From positions 1 to 41,639 of the forward strand of contig JAJRWY010000189.1 in assembly GCA_024276575.1 (NCBI GenBank): 41,639 nucleotides of DNA, read 5' to 3'. A program made the translations under genes and the position numbers. Positions 8,397 to 16,653 of the stretch are shown piece by piece. The notes under the pieces are model-generated. The model was not told where the DNA came from. It saw nothing but the letters and a program-made list of their open reading frames with translations, and ran no database searches. Position 1 is the first letter of the stretch, and the number at the start of each line of letters is the position of its first letter. The stretch comes from Candidatus Binatota bacterium. Its GTDB lineage: Bacteria > Desulfobacterota > Binatia > UBA1149 > CAITLU01.

Positions 8397-9608
8397 CTAA
8401 ACATCGTGCGGCAGGCCGAGTATTCGCTCCGCGATGACGTTTTTCTGGATATTGGGCGTGCCGCCGCCGATTACATACGAAGGCCACGACAGCATCTGCC
8501 TAGCCCAACGCCCGCCGGCCACGGCTCCAGACGACCCCCTTCTCAACTGTCCGTAGGAGCCGAGGATATCGTTAGCCAGCCTTCCAGTCTCGATTCCCAA
8601 CTGCGCGCGCAGCAGTTTGTTGATCGAAGTCTCGGCCCCGACCGGCTCCCCACGTAATTGTTTGGTCAAGAAGCGCAGTCCCGAAAGCCGCATCGCCTCG
8701 ATGGTCGACTGCATGTAAGCCAGGCGCCGGCGAATCTCGGGATCCTCGATCGCCAGCCTACCGCCGCGACGGCGCCGGCGGGCAAGCTCGATCAAATCCT
8801 CGAGATCTTGCACGAGCGCGGTTACTTCGGCGATGGAACTGCGCTCGTTGGCCAGCGCATGTTTGGTCACTTCCCAGCCTTGCCCCTCAGCGCCCAGCCG
8901 CTGTGAGACCGGCACGCGAACACCGTCGAAGAACACCTCGGCAAAGGGGGTCTCGCCGTTCATGGTCTTGATCGGCCGCACTTCAAGCCCGGGCGAATCC
9001 ATGGGTACCAACAGGCAGGTGATACCCTTGTGCTTGGGGGCCTCGGAGTCGGTGCGCACCAGCAGGATCATCCACTGCGCCCACTGGGCCAGGGAAGTCC
9101 ACGTCTTTTGCCCGTCCACTATGTACTCGTCGCCATCACGCACCGCCTTGCATTGCAGCGAGGCTAGGTCCGAGCCCGAACCCGGTTCCGAGTACCCGGT
9201 ACACCAGTGTTCTTCGGCTTTGAGTATCGGGGGAATGAAACGCTTCTTTTGCTCTTCACTGCCGTAGCGGATGATTCCCGGGCCCACCCAAGCCAGCCCC
9301 ATGTAGGAAAGTCCCAGCATGGGCGCACGCGCCTTGCCTACTTCCTCCTTCAGTATCATCTGCTCGACAAGCCCACCGCCGCCGCCACCGACTTCTTCAG
9401 GCCAGCTAAATCCTACCCAGCCGCGCTCATACAATGCCTGGTTCCAAGCCATCAGTTTGGGCAAGCGGTTCATCGCCCGCTCGATGTCGCCGCCCTCTTC
9501 TTCGTCCCCGCTCTGCCCGGGAAGCTCGGCGTTGGGGTTGGCCTCGGCGAGAAACGCACGCACCTCGGCACGAAACGCTTCTTCTTGTTCCGAAAACGAA
9601 AAATCCAT
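8397..9608 (-). CDS. Acyl-CoA dehydrogenase, first of a paired set (FadE type, ~400 aa)
   Basis: FAD-dependent alpha,beta-desaturation of an acyl-CoA. I place the start at the ATG at 9608, preceded by AGGAGA and opening MDFSFSEQEEAFR, the usual start of this family; the open frame continues 50 codons upstream without family character. At 403 aa it has the middle-domain flavin segment WCTGYSEPGSGSD and the substrate/flavin strand QKTWTSLAQW. It lacks the YEGTxE motif and ends IQKNVIAERILGLP. It lies 47 bases after a second, shorter dehydrogenase. Such pairs of unequal subunits resemble the alpha2beta2 dehydrogenases of mycobacterial steroid side-chain degradation (FadE26/27, FadE28/29). Pairing here is inference from adjacency and subunit type. 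Confidence 0.9.
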   Translation of the reverse strand: MDFSFSEQEEAFRAEVRAFLAEANPNAELPGQSGDEEEGGDIERAMNRLPKLMAWNQALYERGWVGFSWPEEVGGGGGGLVEQMILKEEVGKARAPMLGLSYMGLAWVGPGIIRYGSEEQKKRFIPPILKAEEHWCTGYSEPGSGSDLASLQCKAVRDGDEYIVDGQKTWTSLAQWAQWMILLVRTDSEAPKHKGITCLLVPMDSPGLEVRPIKTMNGETPFAEVFFDGVRVPVSQRLGAEGQGWEVTKHALANERSSIAEVTALVQDLEDLIELARRRRRGGRLAIEDPEIRRRLAYMQSTIEAMRLSGLRFLTKQLRGEPVGAETSINKLLRAQLGIETGRLANDILGSYGQLRRGSSGAVAGGRWARQMLSWPSYVIGGGTPNIQKNVIAERILGLPHDV

Positions 9609-9655
9609 TGAAGTCTCCTGATCCGAGGACTCGGCGGCGCGCACGACGGGCGCGG

Positions 9656-10771
9656 CTAGATGCCCTGCAAGGTGAGCAAACGCTCGTGATGATACTCGGG
9701 AGAGCCGAGCAGGTTGCGGCAATAGCGGCCCCGCTTGTGATAAAGCTGTGCATCGCATTCCCAGGTGAAACCAATCGCGCCGTGAATCTGCACACCGTCT
9801 TCTCCGGCTTCGTCCAACGCACGCGACGCGTAGGCCTTGGCCATCGAAACATGGACAGCCGCATCGGGAACGTTATCCACCGCCCAGGAGGCGTAATAGA
9901 CCAGCGAGCGTGCGGACTCGACAGCAACGAGAATCTCCGCAAGGCAGTGCTTCACGCCCTGGAAACGCCCGATCGCTTGTCCGAATTGTTTGCGCACCTT
10001 GGCGTACCCGGCGGCCAACTCCAGGGCCGCGCTAGCGGCGCCAACCATCTCGGCCGACAAGGCCACGGTCGCCGCATCGACGACTTTCGACAGTTCCGCC
10101 CATACCGAAGCAGGCTCGCCCATATGATCGGCCGGTCCTACGCTGACCGCCTCGAAACTCACTTCAGCCGAGGCCTGAGTATCGTCGATCAAAACCAAAG
10201 GCGTAACGGTAAGCCCGGGAGCGTCCGCAGGCACTGCGAACAAGCTGACACCGCCGGCCTCACGCGCCGCCACCAACAACAAATCCGCGACCTGCCCGTA
10301 GGGGACAAACATCTTACGGCCACTCAAGATCATGTCGTCGCCGGAAGGCTCGGCCAGCAACTGCACACCGTGCTCGGATAGATCGTCGCTGTCTTCAAGC
10401 AAGGCAATCGTCGCGATCAACTCGCCCTCTGCAATCGCTGGAAGCCAGCGCCGCTTTTGCGCCTCCGAACCAATCTCGGCAATTGCCCGAGCCGCCGCCG
10501 CATTGGCAAGAAACGGTGACGGGTACAGGTTTTTACCCAACTCTTCGGCTATCACCACCAAGTCTTCCCAAGCCAAGCCCAGGCCCCCGTGTTCGGCGGG
10601 CACGGTAAGCGCATGCCAGCCGAGCCCTGCCATCTTGGCCCACAGAGCGCGGTCGAAGACTTCGCCGCTTTCACAGATGCGCCTGACACGTTCGAGCGGA
10701 CACTCACTGTCAAGGAAACGCCGCAGTTGCGTGCGGAGCTGTTCTTGCTCGTCGCTGAATCCGAAATCCAT
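9656..10771 (-). CDS. Acyl-CoA dehydrogenase, partner subunit
   Basis: Starts MDFGFSDEQEQLR at the ATG at 10771; an ATG seven codons upstream (10792) is possible but sits inside a palindrome and lacks a better ribosome site. 371 aa. Recognisable parts are the helical N-domain with EHGGLGL, a weakly conserved middle domain (no TEPxxGSD), and a well-conserved C-domain with RKQFGQAIGRFQGVKH and QIHGAIGFTWECDAQLYHKR. In heteromeric steroid-type dehydrogenases one subunit keeps the GFTWE-type helix while the other supplies the flavin-contacting middle domain. This gene and its neighbour show that same complementary pattern. It heads the minus-strand dehydrogenase-dehydrogenase-thiolase unit and is divergent from the hydroxyacyl-CoA dehydrogenase. 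Confidence 0.88.
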   Translation of the reverse strand: MDFGFSDEQEQLRTQLRRFLDSECPLERVRRICESGEVFDRALWAKMAGLGWHALTVPAEHGGLGLAWEDLVVIAEELGKNLYPSPFLANAAAARAIAEIGSEAQKRRWLPAIAEGELIATIALLEDSDDLSEHGVQLLAEPSGDDMILSGRKMFVPYGQVADLLLVAAREAGGVSLFAVPADAPGLTVTPLVLIDDTQASAEVSFEAVSVGPADHMGEPASVWAELSKVVDAATVALSAEMVGAASAALELAAGYAKVRKQFGQAIGRFQGVKHCLAEILVAVESARSLVYYASWAVDNVPDAAVHVSMAKAYASRALDEAGEDGVQIHGAIGFTWECDAQLYHKRGRYCRNLLGSPEYHHERLLTLQGI

Positions 10772-10782
10772 GACCGCCGATT

Positions 10783-10792
10783 GTGCATGCAC
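10783..10792. promoter_or_regulatory. Perfect 10-bp palindrome in the divergent beta-oxidation promoter region
   Basis: GTGCATGCAC is a perfect palindrome located between the two divergent beta-oxidation units, 12 bases from one start and 72 from the other. It is short for a TetR operator, but its position suits the TetR-family gene at 12813. Binding is inference. Confidence 0.3.
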
Positions 10793-10793
10793 C

Positions 10794-10822
10794 TTTACTT
10801 ATTGCAAGAGCCTGCATATATA
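10794..10822 (+). promoter_or_regulatory. Candidate sigma-70-type promoter for the hydratase/dehydrogenase unit
   Basis: TTTACT (10794-10799) and TATATA (10817-10822) are separated by 17 bases and lie about 40 bases upstream of the ATG at 10864. Each box matches consensus at four of six positions. The local AT-richness stands out in this GC-rich window. Confidence 0.35.
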
Positions 10823-10863
10823 AGCGCGATCAAAACACCCGCAATTCTTTGGAGGATTATCTA

Positions 10864-11775
10864 ATGTCGGATAACGATCTCGGCCTCAAAGGCCGTACTG
10901 CTGTCATCACCGGCGCCGGAGGCGGCCTCGGCCGTGCCCACGCGCTTTTGTTCGCCCAGCACGGAGCCAACGTAGTCGTCAACGACCTCGGGGGAAACTT
11001 CGATGGCACGGGCAAAGGTTCGGCCATGGCCGACCAAGTCGTCGACGAAATCAAAGCCGCAGGAGGAAATGCGGCGGCCAACTACGACTCGGTGTCCACC
11101 GAGGAAGGCGCCAACGGCATCATAAAGACTGCCGTCGACACCTTCGGAACCATCGACATACTTGTCAACAACGCAGGCATCTTGCGCGACAAGTCCTTCG
11201 CCAAAATGACCGAGGAAGACTGGGATCTGGTTCAAGCCGTTCACGTCAAAGGCGCCTACTACTGCACCAAAGCCGCCTGGCCGATCATGCGCGAGAACAA
11301 ATACGGCCGTATCGTGCTCACCTCCTCGGCCTCGGGCATCTACGGGAACTTCGGGCAAACCAACTACTCGACCGCCAAGATGGGGCTGATCGGATTCGGA
11401 CAGACCCTGGCTCTAGAGGGTGAGAAGAACAACATCCGCACCAACATCATCGCACCGGTCGCGGCCAGCCGCATGACCGAATCGCTGATGCCACCCAATG
11501 TCTTGGAGAAACTCAAACCCGAGTTCGTGGCGCCTTTGGTGGTGTACTTGTGCTCGGAAAATATCGACGTCAACGGCGAGATCTACGAAGTAGGCGCCGG
11601 TGCGGTAAGCCGAATCGAAACCTTGCGGTCGGTGGGCTGTGCACTCAACCCCGATGATGGGGTCAGTGTCGAGGACATTGCGGCGAACTGGGAGAAGATC
11701 AACGACATGACCGACGCGAAGATCCTTCGCTCGATCGCCGAATCGACCCAGGCTTCTCTGCAACACTGCATGTAG
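10864..11775 (+). CDS. (3R)-hydroxyacyl-CoA dehydrogenase, SDR family, MFE-2/HSD17B4-like
   Basis: 303 aa starting at the ATG at 10864, preceded by GGAGGA. The Rossmann start TGAGGGLGRAH (16-26), NNAG (102-105), and the catalytic Ser154/155, Tyr168 and Lys172 (YSTAK) are all visible. The segment VVNDLGGNFDGTG followed by the GIYGNFGQTNYS block is the signature of the dehydrogenase domain of peroxisomal multifunctional enzyme type 2. It should oxidise (3R)-hydroxyacyl-CoA to 3-ketoacyl-CoA with NAD+. The next gene is a type 2 enoyl-CoA hydratase, the other half of MFE-2. Together with the divergent dehydrogenases and thiolase this completes an R-specific beta-oxidation cycle. An alternative activity on steroid-type substrates cannot be excluded. 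Confidence 0.9.
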   Translation: MSDNDLGLKGRTAVITGAGGGLGRAHALLFAQHGANVVVNDLGGNFDGTGKGSAMADQVVDEIKAAGGNAAANYDSVSTEEGANGIIKTAVDTFGTIDILVNNAGILRDKSFAKMTEEDWDLVQAVHVKGAYYCTKAAWPIMRENKYGRIVLTSSASGIYGNFGQTNYSTAKMGLIGFGQTLALEGEKNNIRTNIIAPVAASRMTESLMPPNVLEKLKPEFVAPLVVYLCSENIDVNGEIYEVGAGAVSRIETLRSVGCALNPDDGVSVEDIAANWEKINDMTDAKILRSIAESTQASLQHCM

Positions 11776-11783
11776 TAAACGCG

Positions 11784-11814
11784 GGCGGGATGCGGCGCAC
11801 AGCCGCATCCCGCC
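11784..11814 (+). terminator. Strong hairpin after the hydroxyacyl-CoA dehydrogenase gene
   Basis: A perfect 13-bp stem (GGCGGGATGCGGC paired with GCCGCATCCCGCC) closes a 5-base loop, 8 bases after the TAG stop. No T-run follows and the next gene lies 136 bases further on the same strand. It may therefore be a partial terminator or an mRNA-stabilising structure that sets the ratio of the two genes, rather than a full stop. Confidence 0.55.
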
Positions 11815-11949
11815 GCAGCGCCGACAGTCCGGGTCGTAGCAGTAAACCCACGGCCTGGTACAAACCCGGCTTCCCGCAGCGCCGCGCTTGGCTATGCGAT
11901 TGCACAACGCCGGCGGCACGGCGGGAGGGCCGCTTCGAGGAGTCACGAG

Positions 11950-12813
11950 ATGCCAATAGATATTGATGCTGTAGTCGGCCAAGAACTCGATTCGATACCC
12001 TTTAGCTGGACTGAAAAAGACATAATTCTCTACGCGCTGGGACTCGGCGTCGGCTACAAGGAAGACGTGGTCAGCGACGCGGTCCTCGACTACACTTTCG
12101 AGCAACGACTGCGCGCGATCCCGACCTGGGGAACCATCCCGGCCTTCCCGGCCCTGGGAGGCCTGCTCGGCGCCAAGGGCTTCGACATCAACCCGATGAT
12201 GATCCTGCACGGCGAACAACTTTTCGAAGTGCTCTGCGAGGAGATCCCGACCCAAGCCGACACCCTGACCAAGAGCAAAGTCCTGGCGGTCTACGACAAG
12301 GGCAAAGGCGCCCTACTACGCCTGGAAGCCGTCACTCGGACCACAGACGACAATCCTCTATTCCGTAATGAGTTTGGAATCTTCGTACGCGGAGAAGGCG
12401 GCTTCGGAGGCGAATCGGGCCCGCCTCCGGGCAACGAGAAGCCGGAGCGCGACCCCGACTGCTCAGTCGAATATCCGACCATGGAACACCAAGCCATCAT
12501 CTACCGGCTCAGTGGCGACCTTAACCCACTGCACATAGACCCGCAGTTCGCGGCCATGGGCGGCTTCGACCGGCCCATACTCCACGGTATGTGCACCTAC
12601 GGGAATATGGCCCGCGCGGTCATACAGGCGCAGTGCGGCGGTGATCCTGCCAAGCTCGAGTCCTTGAAGGCGCGTTTCGCTTCTCCGGTAATGCCGGGAC
12701 AGACCATCGTGACCGACATGTGGAAGGAATCGGACACCGAGATACTTCTCGAAGCCCGGGTCAAGGAGACCGGGGCCACCGTGGTCAAGAACGCGAAAGC
12801 AACGATCAGGTAG
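11950..12813 (+). CDS. (R)-specific 2-enoyl-CoA hydratase (hydratase 2, MaoC family)
   Basis: Hydrates trans-2-enoyl-CoA to (3R)-hydroxyacyl-CoA. The 287-aa protein has an N-terminal hot-dog half without catalytic residues and a C-terminal half with the hydratase 2 motif: SGDLNPLHID (Asp190, Asn192, His195) followed by GGFDRPILHGM. This two-hot-dog layout and length match the hydratase domain of MFE-2. GAGGAG stands about 9 bases before the ATG. Its stop codon TAG overlaps the GTG start of the TetR gene, indicating translational coupling. It should act in tandem with the dehydrogenase encoded just upstream. Confidence 0.92.
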   Translation: MPIDIDAVVGQELDSIPFSWTEKDIILYALGLGVGYKEDVVSDAVLDYTFEQRLRAIPTWGTIPAFPALGGLLGAKGFDINPMMILHGEQLFEVLCEEIPTQADTLTKSKVLAVYDKGKGALLRLEAVTRTTDDNPLFRNEFGIFVRGEGGFGGESGPPPGNEKPERDPDCSVEYPTMEHQAIIYRLSGDLNPLHIDPQFAAMGGFDRPILHGMCTYGNMARAVIQAQCGGDPAKLESLKARFASPVMPGQTIVTDMWKESDTEILLEARVKETGATVVKNAKATIR

Positions 12814-13466
12814 TGAGCAAAACAACTGCACCGGCGGGGCGTGGCTCGAGCGAGCAGCGCCCCCGTCGGCGCGATCGCGAACAAACGATTGCCTCGATAC
12901 TGGCGGCCGCCGAGGACCTGCTCGAACGCAAGGGCCCCGACGGCTTTGGACTGGCCGAACTCGGACGCGAGGCCGGCTTTTCCTTCGGCCTCATCCACCA
13001 CTACTTCGGCGGCAAAGAAGGCCTGTTGCGCGCCGTGCTGCAGCGCAATTTGCGCGAGATGGGACGTGAAATACAGCGCGTTCAGCAACAAGGCGAATTC
13101 TGGAACCGTGACGCCCCGGCCGTGCAAGCAGTATGGGAAGCCTTCCAGCGCCATCCGGGTTTGGCCCGGCTGATGGCTTGGGGATTGCTCACCGGATTGC
13201 TCAGCGCCGAGGACGTAGCGAAACAATTCGCTGAAGACCGGCAAGCCGTCGAAAAGATGATCGAGAGCCTGCACCAGGAGATGCCGAGCGCCTCGCGCGA
13301 GAGCGCCGGGGCAACCGCCGCGTTGCTGTTCTCGGCAGTGCTGGGCTTCAACCTGCTCAGGCCCGTAATGGTCAAAGGCTACCGCTGGAACGAGGAAAGC
13401 GACGACCTGCTACATGAGCAACTCGTTCGGGCCATGGGAACCCTGGCCAAAGCGAAACGCGGATAG
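12813..13466 (+). CDS. TetR/AcrR-family transcriptional regulator
   Basis: The GTG at 12813 shares its first base with the last base of the hydratase stop (TAGTGA) and gives 217 aa. The open frame runs upstream inside the hydratase gene but that part is not TetR-like. Residues ~20-70 form the TetR helix-turn-helix: TIASILAAAEDLLERKG, then LAELGREAGFSFGLIHHYFGGKEGLL. The C-terminal ligand-binding domain is helical and unspecific. Its place at the end of the beta-oxidation unit suggests an acyl-CoA-responsive repressor of the divergent promoter region at 10772-10863. That role is inferred from position. Confidence 0.87.
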   Translation: MSKTTAPAGRGSSEQRPRRRDREQTIASILAAAEDLLERKGPDGFGLAELGREAGFSFGLIHHYFGGKEGLLRAVLQRNLREMGREIQRVQQQGEFWNRDAPAVQAVWEAFQRHPGLARLMAWGLLTGLLSAEDVAKQFAEDRQAVEKMIESLHQEMPSASRESAGATAALLFSAVLGFNLLRPVMVKGYRWNEESDDLLHEQLVRAMGTLAKAKRG

Positions 13467-13550
13467 GCGATACATTTTTCAGCGTGAACAGGCTAAACCC
13501 CCCCTTCCATTCCAATGGGCTCCAGCCCCCGAAACCCGAGGGACTCGACG

Positions 13551-14834
13551 ATGAATTCTCGCAGCAGCTTCTACATGGTCCTGGCCGCATCCTTGATGCT
13601 AAGCGCCGGGGCATGCAGCAAAGAGCAGGATAAGGCTCCAGTGGCCGCGCAGGTGACGGCTCCCGCACCCACACAACAGGCGCTCCGCGGACCGGTCCGG
13701 CCGGCCTTGCTTCTCACCCACGCCTGGTTCTGGAAAGACGAGAACGGCAGCCCGAAGCCGGGCCCGGCGCGGCTCGACATCTGGCGCCAGGGGCCCAAGG
13801 GATGGGACTATACACGCCTGGAGGACGACGACTCCAACGTTTTCCACAAAGCCCTGCCGTATCAAGACGGAATCCTGACCATCGGTGCCGAACGCGCAAT
13901 GCTCAAGAAATGGACCTTCAGCGACGGTGCCTGGCATTTCGACACGTTGTGGGAACGCGACTGGGGCGGACAGTTCGACCGCCTTCGAGACGTCGAGATC
14001 GGCGACGTCAACGGCGACGGGCGTGACGATATTGTCATCGCGACCCACGATGCCGGTGTGGTCGCGGTCGTGGAGCCGTCGGCCGATGGCTCGCCCCCCA
14101 AAGTTACCGAAATGGACCGCAAGCCCGACACTTTCGTCCATGAGATCGAAATTGCGGACATCGACGGTGACGGCAAGCTGGAGTTCTTCGCGACACCCAG
14201 CGATAGAAACAAAGTCGGCCATTCGCAAGCCGGCGGCGTAGTCATGTACCGATGGGACGGCAACGCTTTCCGGCGGTCCTGGGTAGAGCACCAAGAAGGC
14301 ACCCACGCCAAGGAAATCCTCGCATACGACATGGACGGAGATGGGCGAGCCGAACTGTTCTCCGTCCTCGAAGCGGAAGTCGACCCCGACGACCGGCGCA
14401 AGATCATCAAGCCCGTGGAAATACGCCAATACGATCCGCAGCCCGACGGAAGTTTCAAATATCATGTGGTAGCGACGATAAACGACCGCCAAACGCGCTT
14501 CCTGGTGCCCGGAGACTTCGACGGCGACGGGCGCATGGAACTGATAGCTGCGGCTTTCAAGACCGGCCTCTACCACCTCACACCCCCCTCCGATCCGGCA
14601 AGTAAGGAGCAATGGAAGATCGAAGTCATCGACTCCAACTCATCGGGTTTCGAGCACGCGGCCTATGCTACTGATCTCGATGGTGACGGAAAGATCGAAC
14701 TGTACGTAGCCGCTGATGATCAGCGCCAACTCAAACGCTACGACCGCTTGAGCGACGGGCGCTTCAAAAAAACCTTACTGGGACGTCTGGAAGAGGGCGT
14801 ACTGACCTGGAACATCACCGCCGGAAAGTTCTGA
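13551..14834 (+). CDS. FG-GAP/VCBS-repeat lipoprotein
   Basis: 427 aa from the ATG at 13551 (an ATG at 13515 adds only a poor leader). The N-terminus is a lipoprotein signal (MVLAASLMLSAGAC, modified Cys near residue 21), so it should be anchored to the cell envelope. It contains at least five Ca2+-binding-loop motifs of the type D-(V/I/M/F/L)-(N/D)-G-D-G-(R/K): DVNGDGRDD, DIDGDGKLE, DMDGDGRAE, DFDGDGRME, DLDGDGKIE. They are spaced ~50-70 residues apart, which predicts a beta-propeller of FG-GAP type. No enzyme residues are recognised. It follows the TetR gene by 84 bases and could be co-transcribed, but nothing ties it to fatty-acid metabolism. Confidence 0.85.
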   Translation: MNSRSSFYMVLAASLMLSAGACSKEQDKAPVAAQVTAPAPTQQALRGPVRPALLLTHAWFWKDENGSPKPGPARLDIWRQGPKGWDYTRLEDDDSNVFHKALPYQDGILTIGAERAMLKKWTFSDGAWHFDTLWERDWGGQFDRLRDVEIGDVNGDGRDDIVIATHDAGVVAVVEPSADGSPPKVTEMDRKPDTFVHEIEIADIDGDGKLEFFATPSDRNKVGHSQAGGVVMYRWDGNAFRRSWVEHQEGTHAKEILAYDMDGDGRAELFSVLEAEVDPDDRRKIIKPVEIRQYDPQPDGSFKYHVVATINDRQTRFLVPGDFDGDGRMELIAAAFKTGLYHLTPPSDPASKEQWKIEVIDSNSSGFEHAAYATDLDGDGKIELYVAADDQRQLKRYDRLSDGRFKKTLLGRLEEGVLTWNITAGKF

Positions 14835-14841
14835 CGCTCCG

Positions 14842-15270
14842 TCAGTCGTCGCCATGGCGGGACACCCGGGTCCGGCGGCGTTTTTTCTCTGCGACCGCAC
14901 GCTTGCGAGCCAGCCGGCGCTCGCGAGCCGCGCGCCCGGGCCTACTCGGCTTGCGCACCTTGGGCGGACGGGCGACTTCGAGCAGCATGCTGCGGAGTTT
15001 GTCGATACAATCGTCCACGTTGCGGCGCTGTTCGCGAAATCGGTCGCTGCTGATCAGCAATTCGCCGTGCGAATCCATACGATTGGAAAACCTGGCCATG
15101 AAACGCGCGCGCACCCCTTCGGGAAGCGCCGACGAAGCAACGACGTCCCAACGCAGCACCGCCTTGCTGTTGACCTTGTTGACGTTTTGCCCGCCCGGCC
15201 CGCTACTGCGAACGAAATCGAAGCGCAGTTCACGCAGTGGGACGATGATGGTGTCCGTTCGCATCTTCAT
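14842..15270 (-). CDS. arfB: Alternative ribosome-rescue factor B (peptidyl-tRNA hydrolase, YaeJ/ICT1 type)
   Basis: Releases nascent chains from ribosomes stalled without a stop codon. The 142-aa protein contains the release-factor GGQ motif in SSGPGGQNVNKVNSKAVLRWD (GGQ at 26-28). It lacks the codon-recognition domains of RF1/RF2 and ends in a long basic tail (RRLARKRAVAEKKRRRTR). In this family that tail enters the empty mRNA channel. Length and layout fit ArfB. Two Met codons open the frame (15270 and 15264); no clear ribosome site separates them. It is convergent with the FG-GAP lipoprotein, with only 7 bases between stops. Confidence 0.93.
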   Translation of the reverse strand: MKMRTDTIIVPLRELRFDFVRSSGPGGQNVNKVNSKAVLRWDVVASSALPEGVRARFMARFSNRMDSHGELLISSDRFREQRRNVDDCIDKLRSMLLEVARPPKVRKPSRPGRAARERRLARKRAVAEKKRRRTRVSRHGDD

Positions 15271-15364
15271 ATCGATATCGCTGCGTCTCGCATTTTCGCC
15301 TCACCATGGCGACCATGGTGTCCACGAGCGGCTCGCTCCAGCCCCGGCATGGGCGCGGCGGAAA

Positions 15365-15391
15365 TTCCGCTGCGCCTTGAACGCAGCGGAA
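15365..15391. promoter_or_regulatory. 10-bp inverted repeat between divergent arfB and glycosyltransferase genes
   Basis: TTCCGCTGCG (15365-15374) and CGCAGCGGAA (15382-15391) form a perfect stem around a 7-base loop. The region 15271-15455 lies between two divergent genes, so the repeat could be an operator or a leader hairpin of the plus-strand gene 65 bases downstream. No T-run follows. Confidence 0.35.
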
Positions 15392-15455
15392 CCCGCACCT
15401 ACTTTATGCGCGAAGCTCGCTGGCAACGAATTCCTATCTACCTTTCGGAAAGCAA

Positions 15456-16439
15456 ATGCGACTGTCGGTTATTATAGTAAACTACAAGACCTGGGATGAC
15501 CTAGCCGCCAATCTCGAGCCTTTGAGCGACGGATTCATCGCCGGCGGCAAGCACGAAGTAATCGTCGTGGACAATGCTTCCGGAGGCGACGGGCTCGAAC
15601 GAATGCGCAAGAGTTTTTCCGGCGTCACTTTCGCCGAAAACCAGGGCAACTACGGTTTCGCCCACGCCTGCAACCTCGGCGCACGAATGGCCCGTGGAGA
15701 GATGCTGCTGTTCGTGAATCCCGATCTGCGCGCCGAACCCGAGCAGATCGAATCGCTGCTGGACGAAAAGCAGGCAAACGAGGACATCACTATACTGAGC
15801 GCCGCCCAAACCGACGGCTCCGGCCGCCCGCAAAAGGCCTTTGACGTGTTTCCAGGTCCTTTCACTTCAGTCAGATGGATCAGAGGCCTAGCCAAACTCT
15901 TCGATCCCGCCTCTTATCCCGACGCGCGTAAAGACCCGCGCTCACTTGCGTACTGCGACTGGGTTTCGGGATCGCTGCTGCTAATCAGCCGCCGGGATTT
16001 CCAACGCCTGGGAGGCTGGAACGCCGACTACTGGATGTACATGGAAGACGTGGACTTGTGCCGGCGGGCCCGTGACCTCGGTATGAAAGTGGCTTGCACC
16101 AAAGTCCGGACCTTCGTCCACCATCACGGCGCCGCAAGCCGCGCTAACGACGACATTGCCGCCGTGACCAAGAGCGAACGGACCATTTCCCAACACGTCT
16201 ACGTGAACCGCCACTACCGCGGCATCGAGCGCGGCATCTACCATCTCGTAACCATCAGCAGAGTAATGCCGCCACTGGCGCTCTACAGCTTGGCCAACCT
16301 GCTCAGCTTGGGCCGCATCCGCTCCTTTCGCGTGAAAACCCGGGTTATGTGGCTACTATCCCGCTACTACATGCGAGCCCTGGGACGCGGTGAGTGGCGA
16401 AGCGATAGAATCGACCCTGAGCGCTTGGCTACGCAGTAA
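15456..16439 (+). CDS. Family 2 glycosyltransferase (rhamnosyltransferase-like)
   Basis: 327 aa, GT-A fold. The opening LSVIIVNYKT and VIVVDNASGG are the nucleotide-sugar-binding start of GT2. GNYGFAHACNLGAR and FVNPDLR (near 88-92, DxD-equivalent) follow, then GSLLLISRRDFQRLGGWNADYWMYMEDVDLC with the ED catalytic-base region near 195. This pattern is typical of rhamnosyl- or galactosyltransferases that build cell-surface polysaccharide. The last ~80 residues are hydrophobic and basic and may lie on the membrane. GGAAAG precedes the ATG. It is isolated from other polysaccharide genes, so sugar and acceptor are unknown. Confidence 0.88.
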   Translation: MRLSVIIVNYKTWDDLAANLEPLSDGFIAGGKHEVIVVDNASGGDGLERMRKSFSGVTFAENQGNYGFAHACNLGARMARGEMLLFVNPDLRAEPEQIESLLDEKQANEDITILSAAQTDGSGRPQKAFDVFPGPFTSVRWIRGLAKLFDPASYPDARKDPRSLAYCDWVSGSLLLISRRDFQRLGGWNADYWMYMEDVDLCRRARDLGMKVACTKVRTFVHHHGAASRANDDIAAVTKSERTISQHVYVNRHYRGIERGIYHLVTISRVMPPLALYSLANLLSLGRIRSFRVKTRVMWLLSRYYMRALGRGEWRSDRIDPERLATQ

Positions 16440-16653
16440 CGAACCGCCGCCGGAGCCTCCGAACGCCGCATAACAGCAATGCCGGTTCCCGGGCCGCGCA
16501 TCCACCTCGATACCAGCCGTGGAGGCCGTAGCGGCAGCATCGATTCCTAGCGCCACGCCAGCGCTGTATATGTATAGATGTCGTCGAGCCACGTGCGCTA
16601 CCATCTCAAGATGTTGGTCCCAAGCTCGATAGAACGAGATCTTGCCGCCCGCG

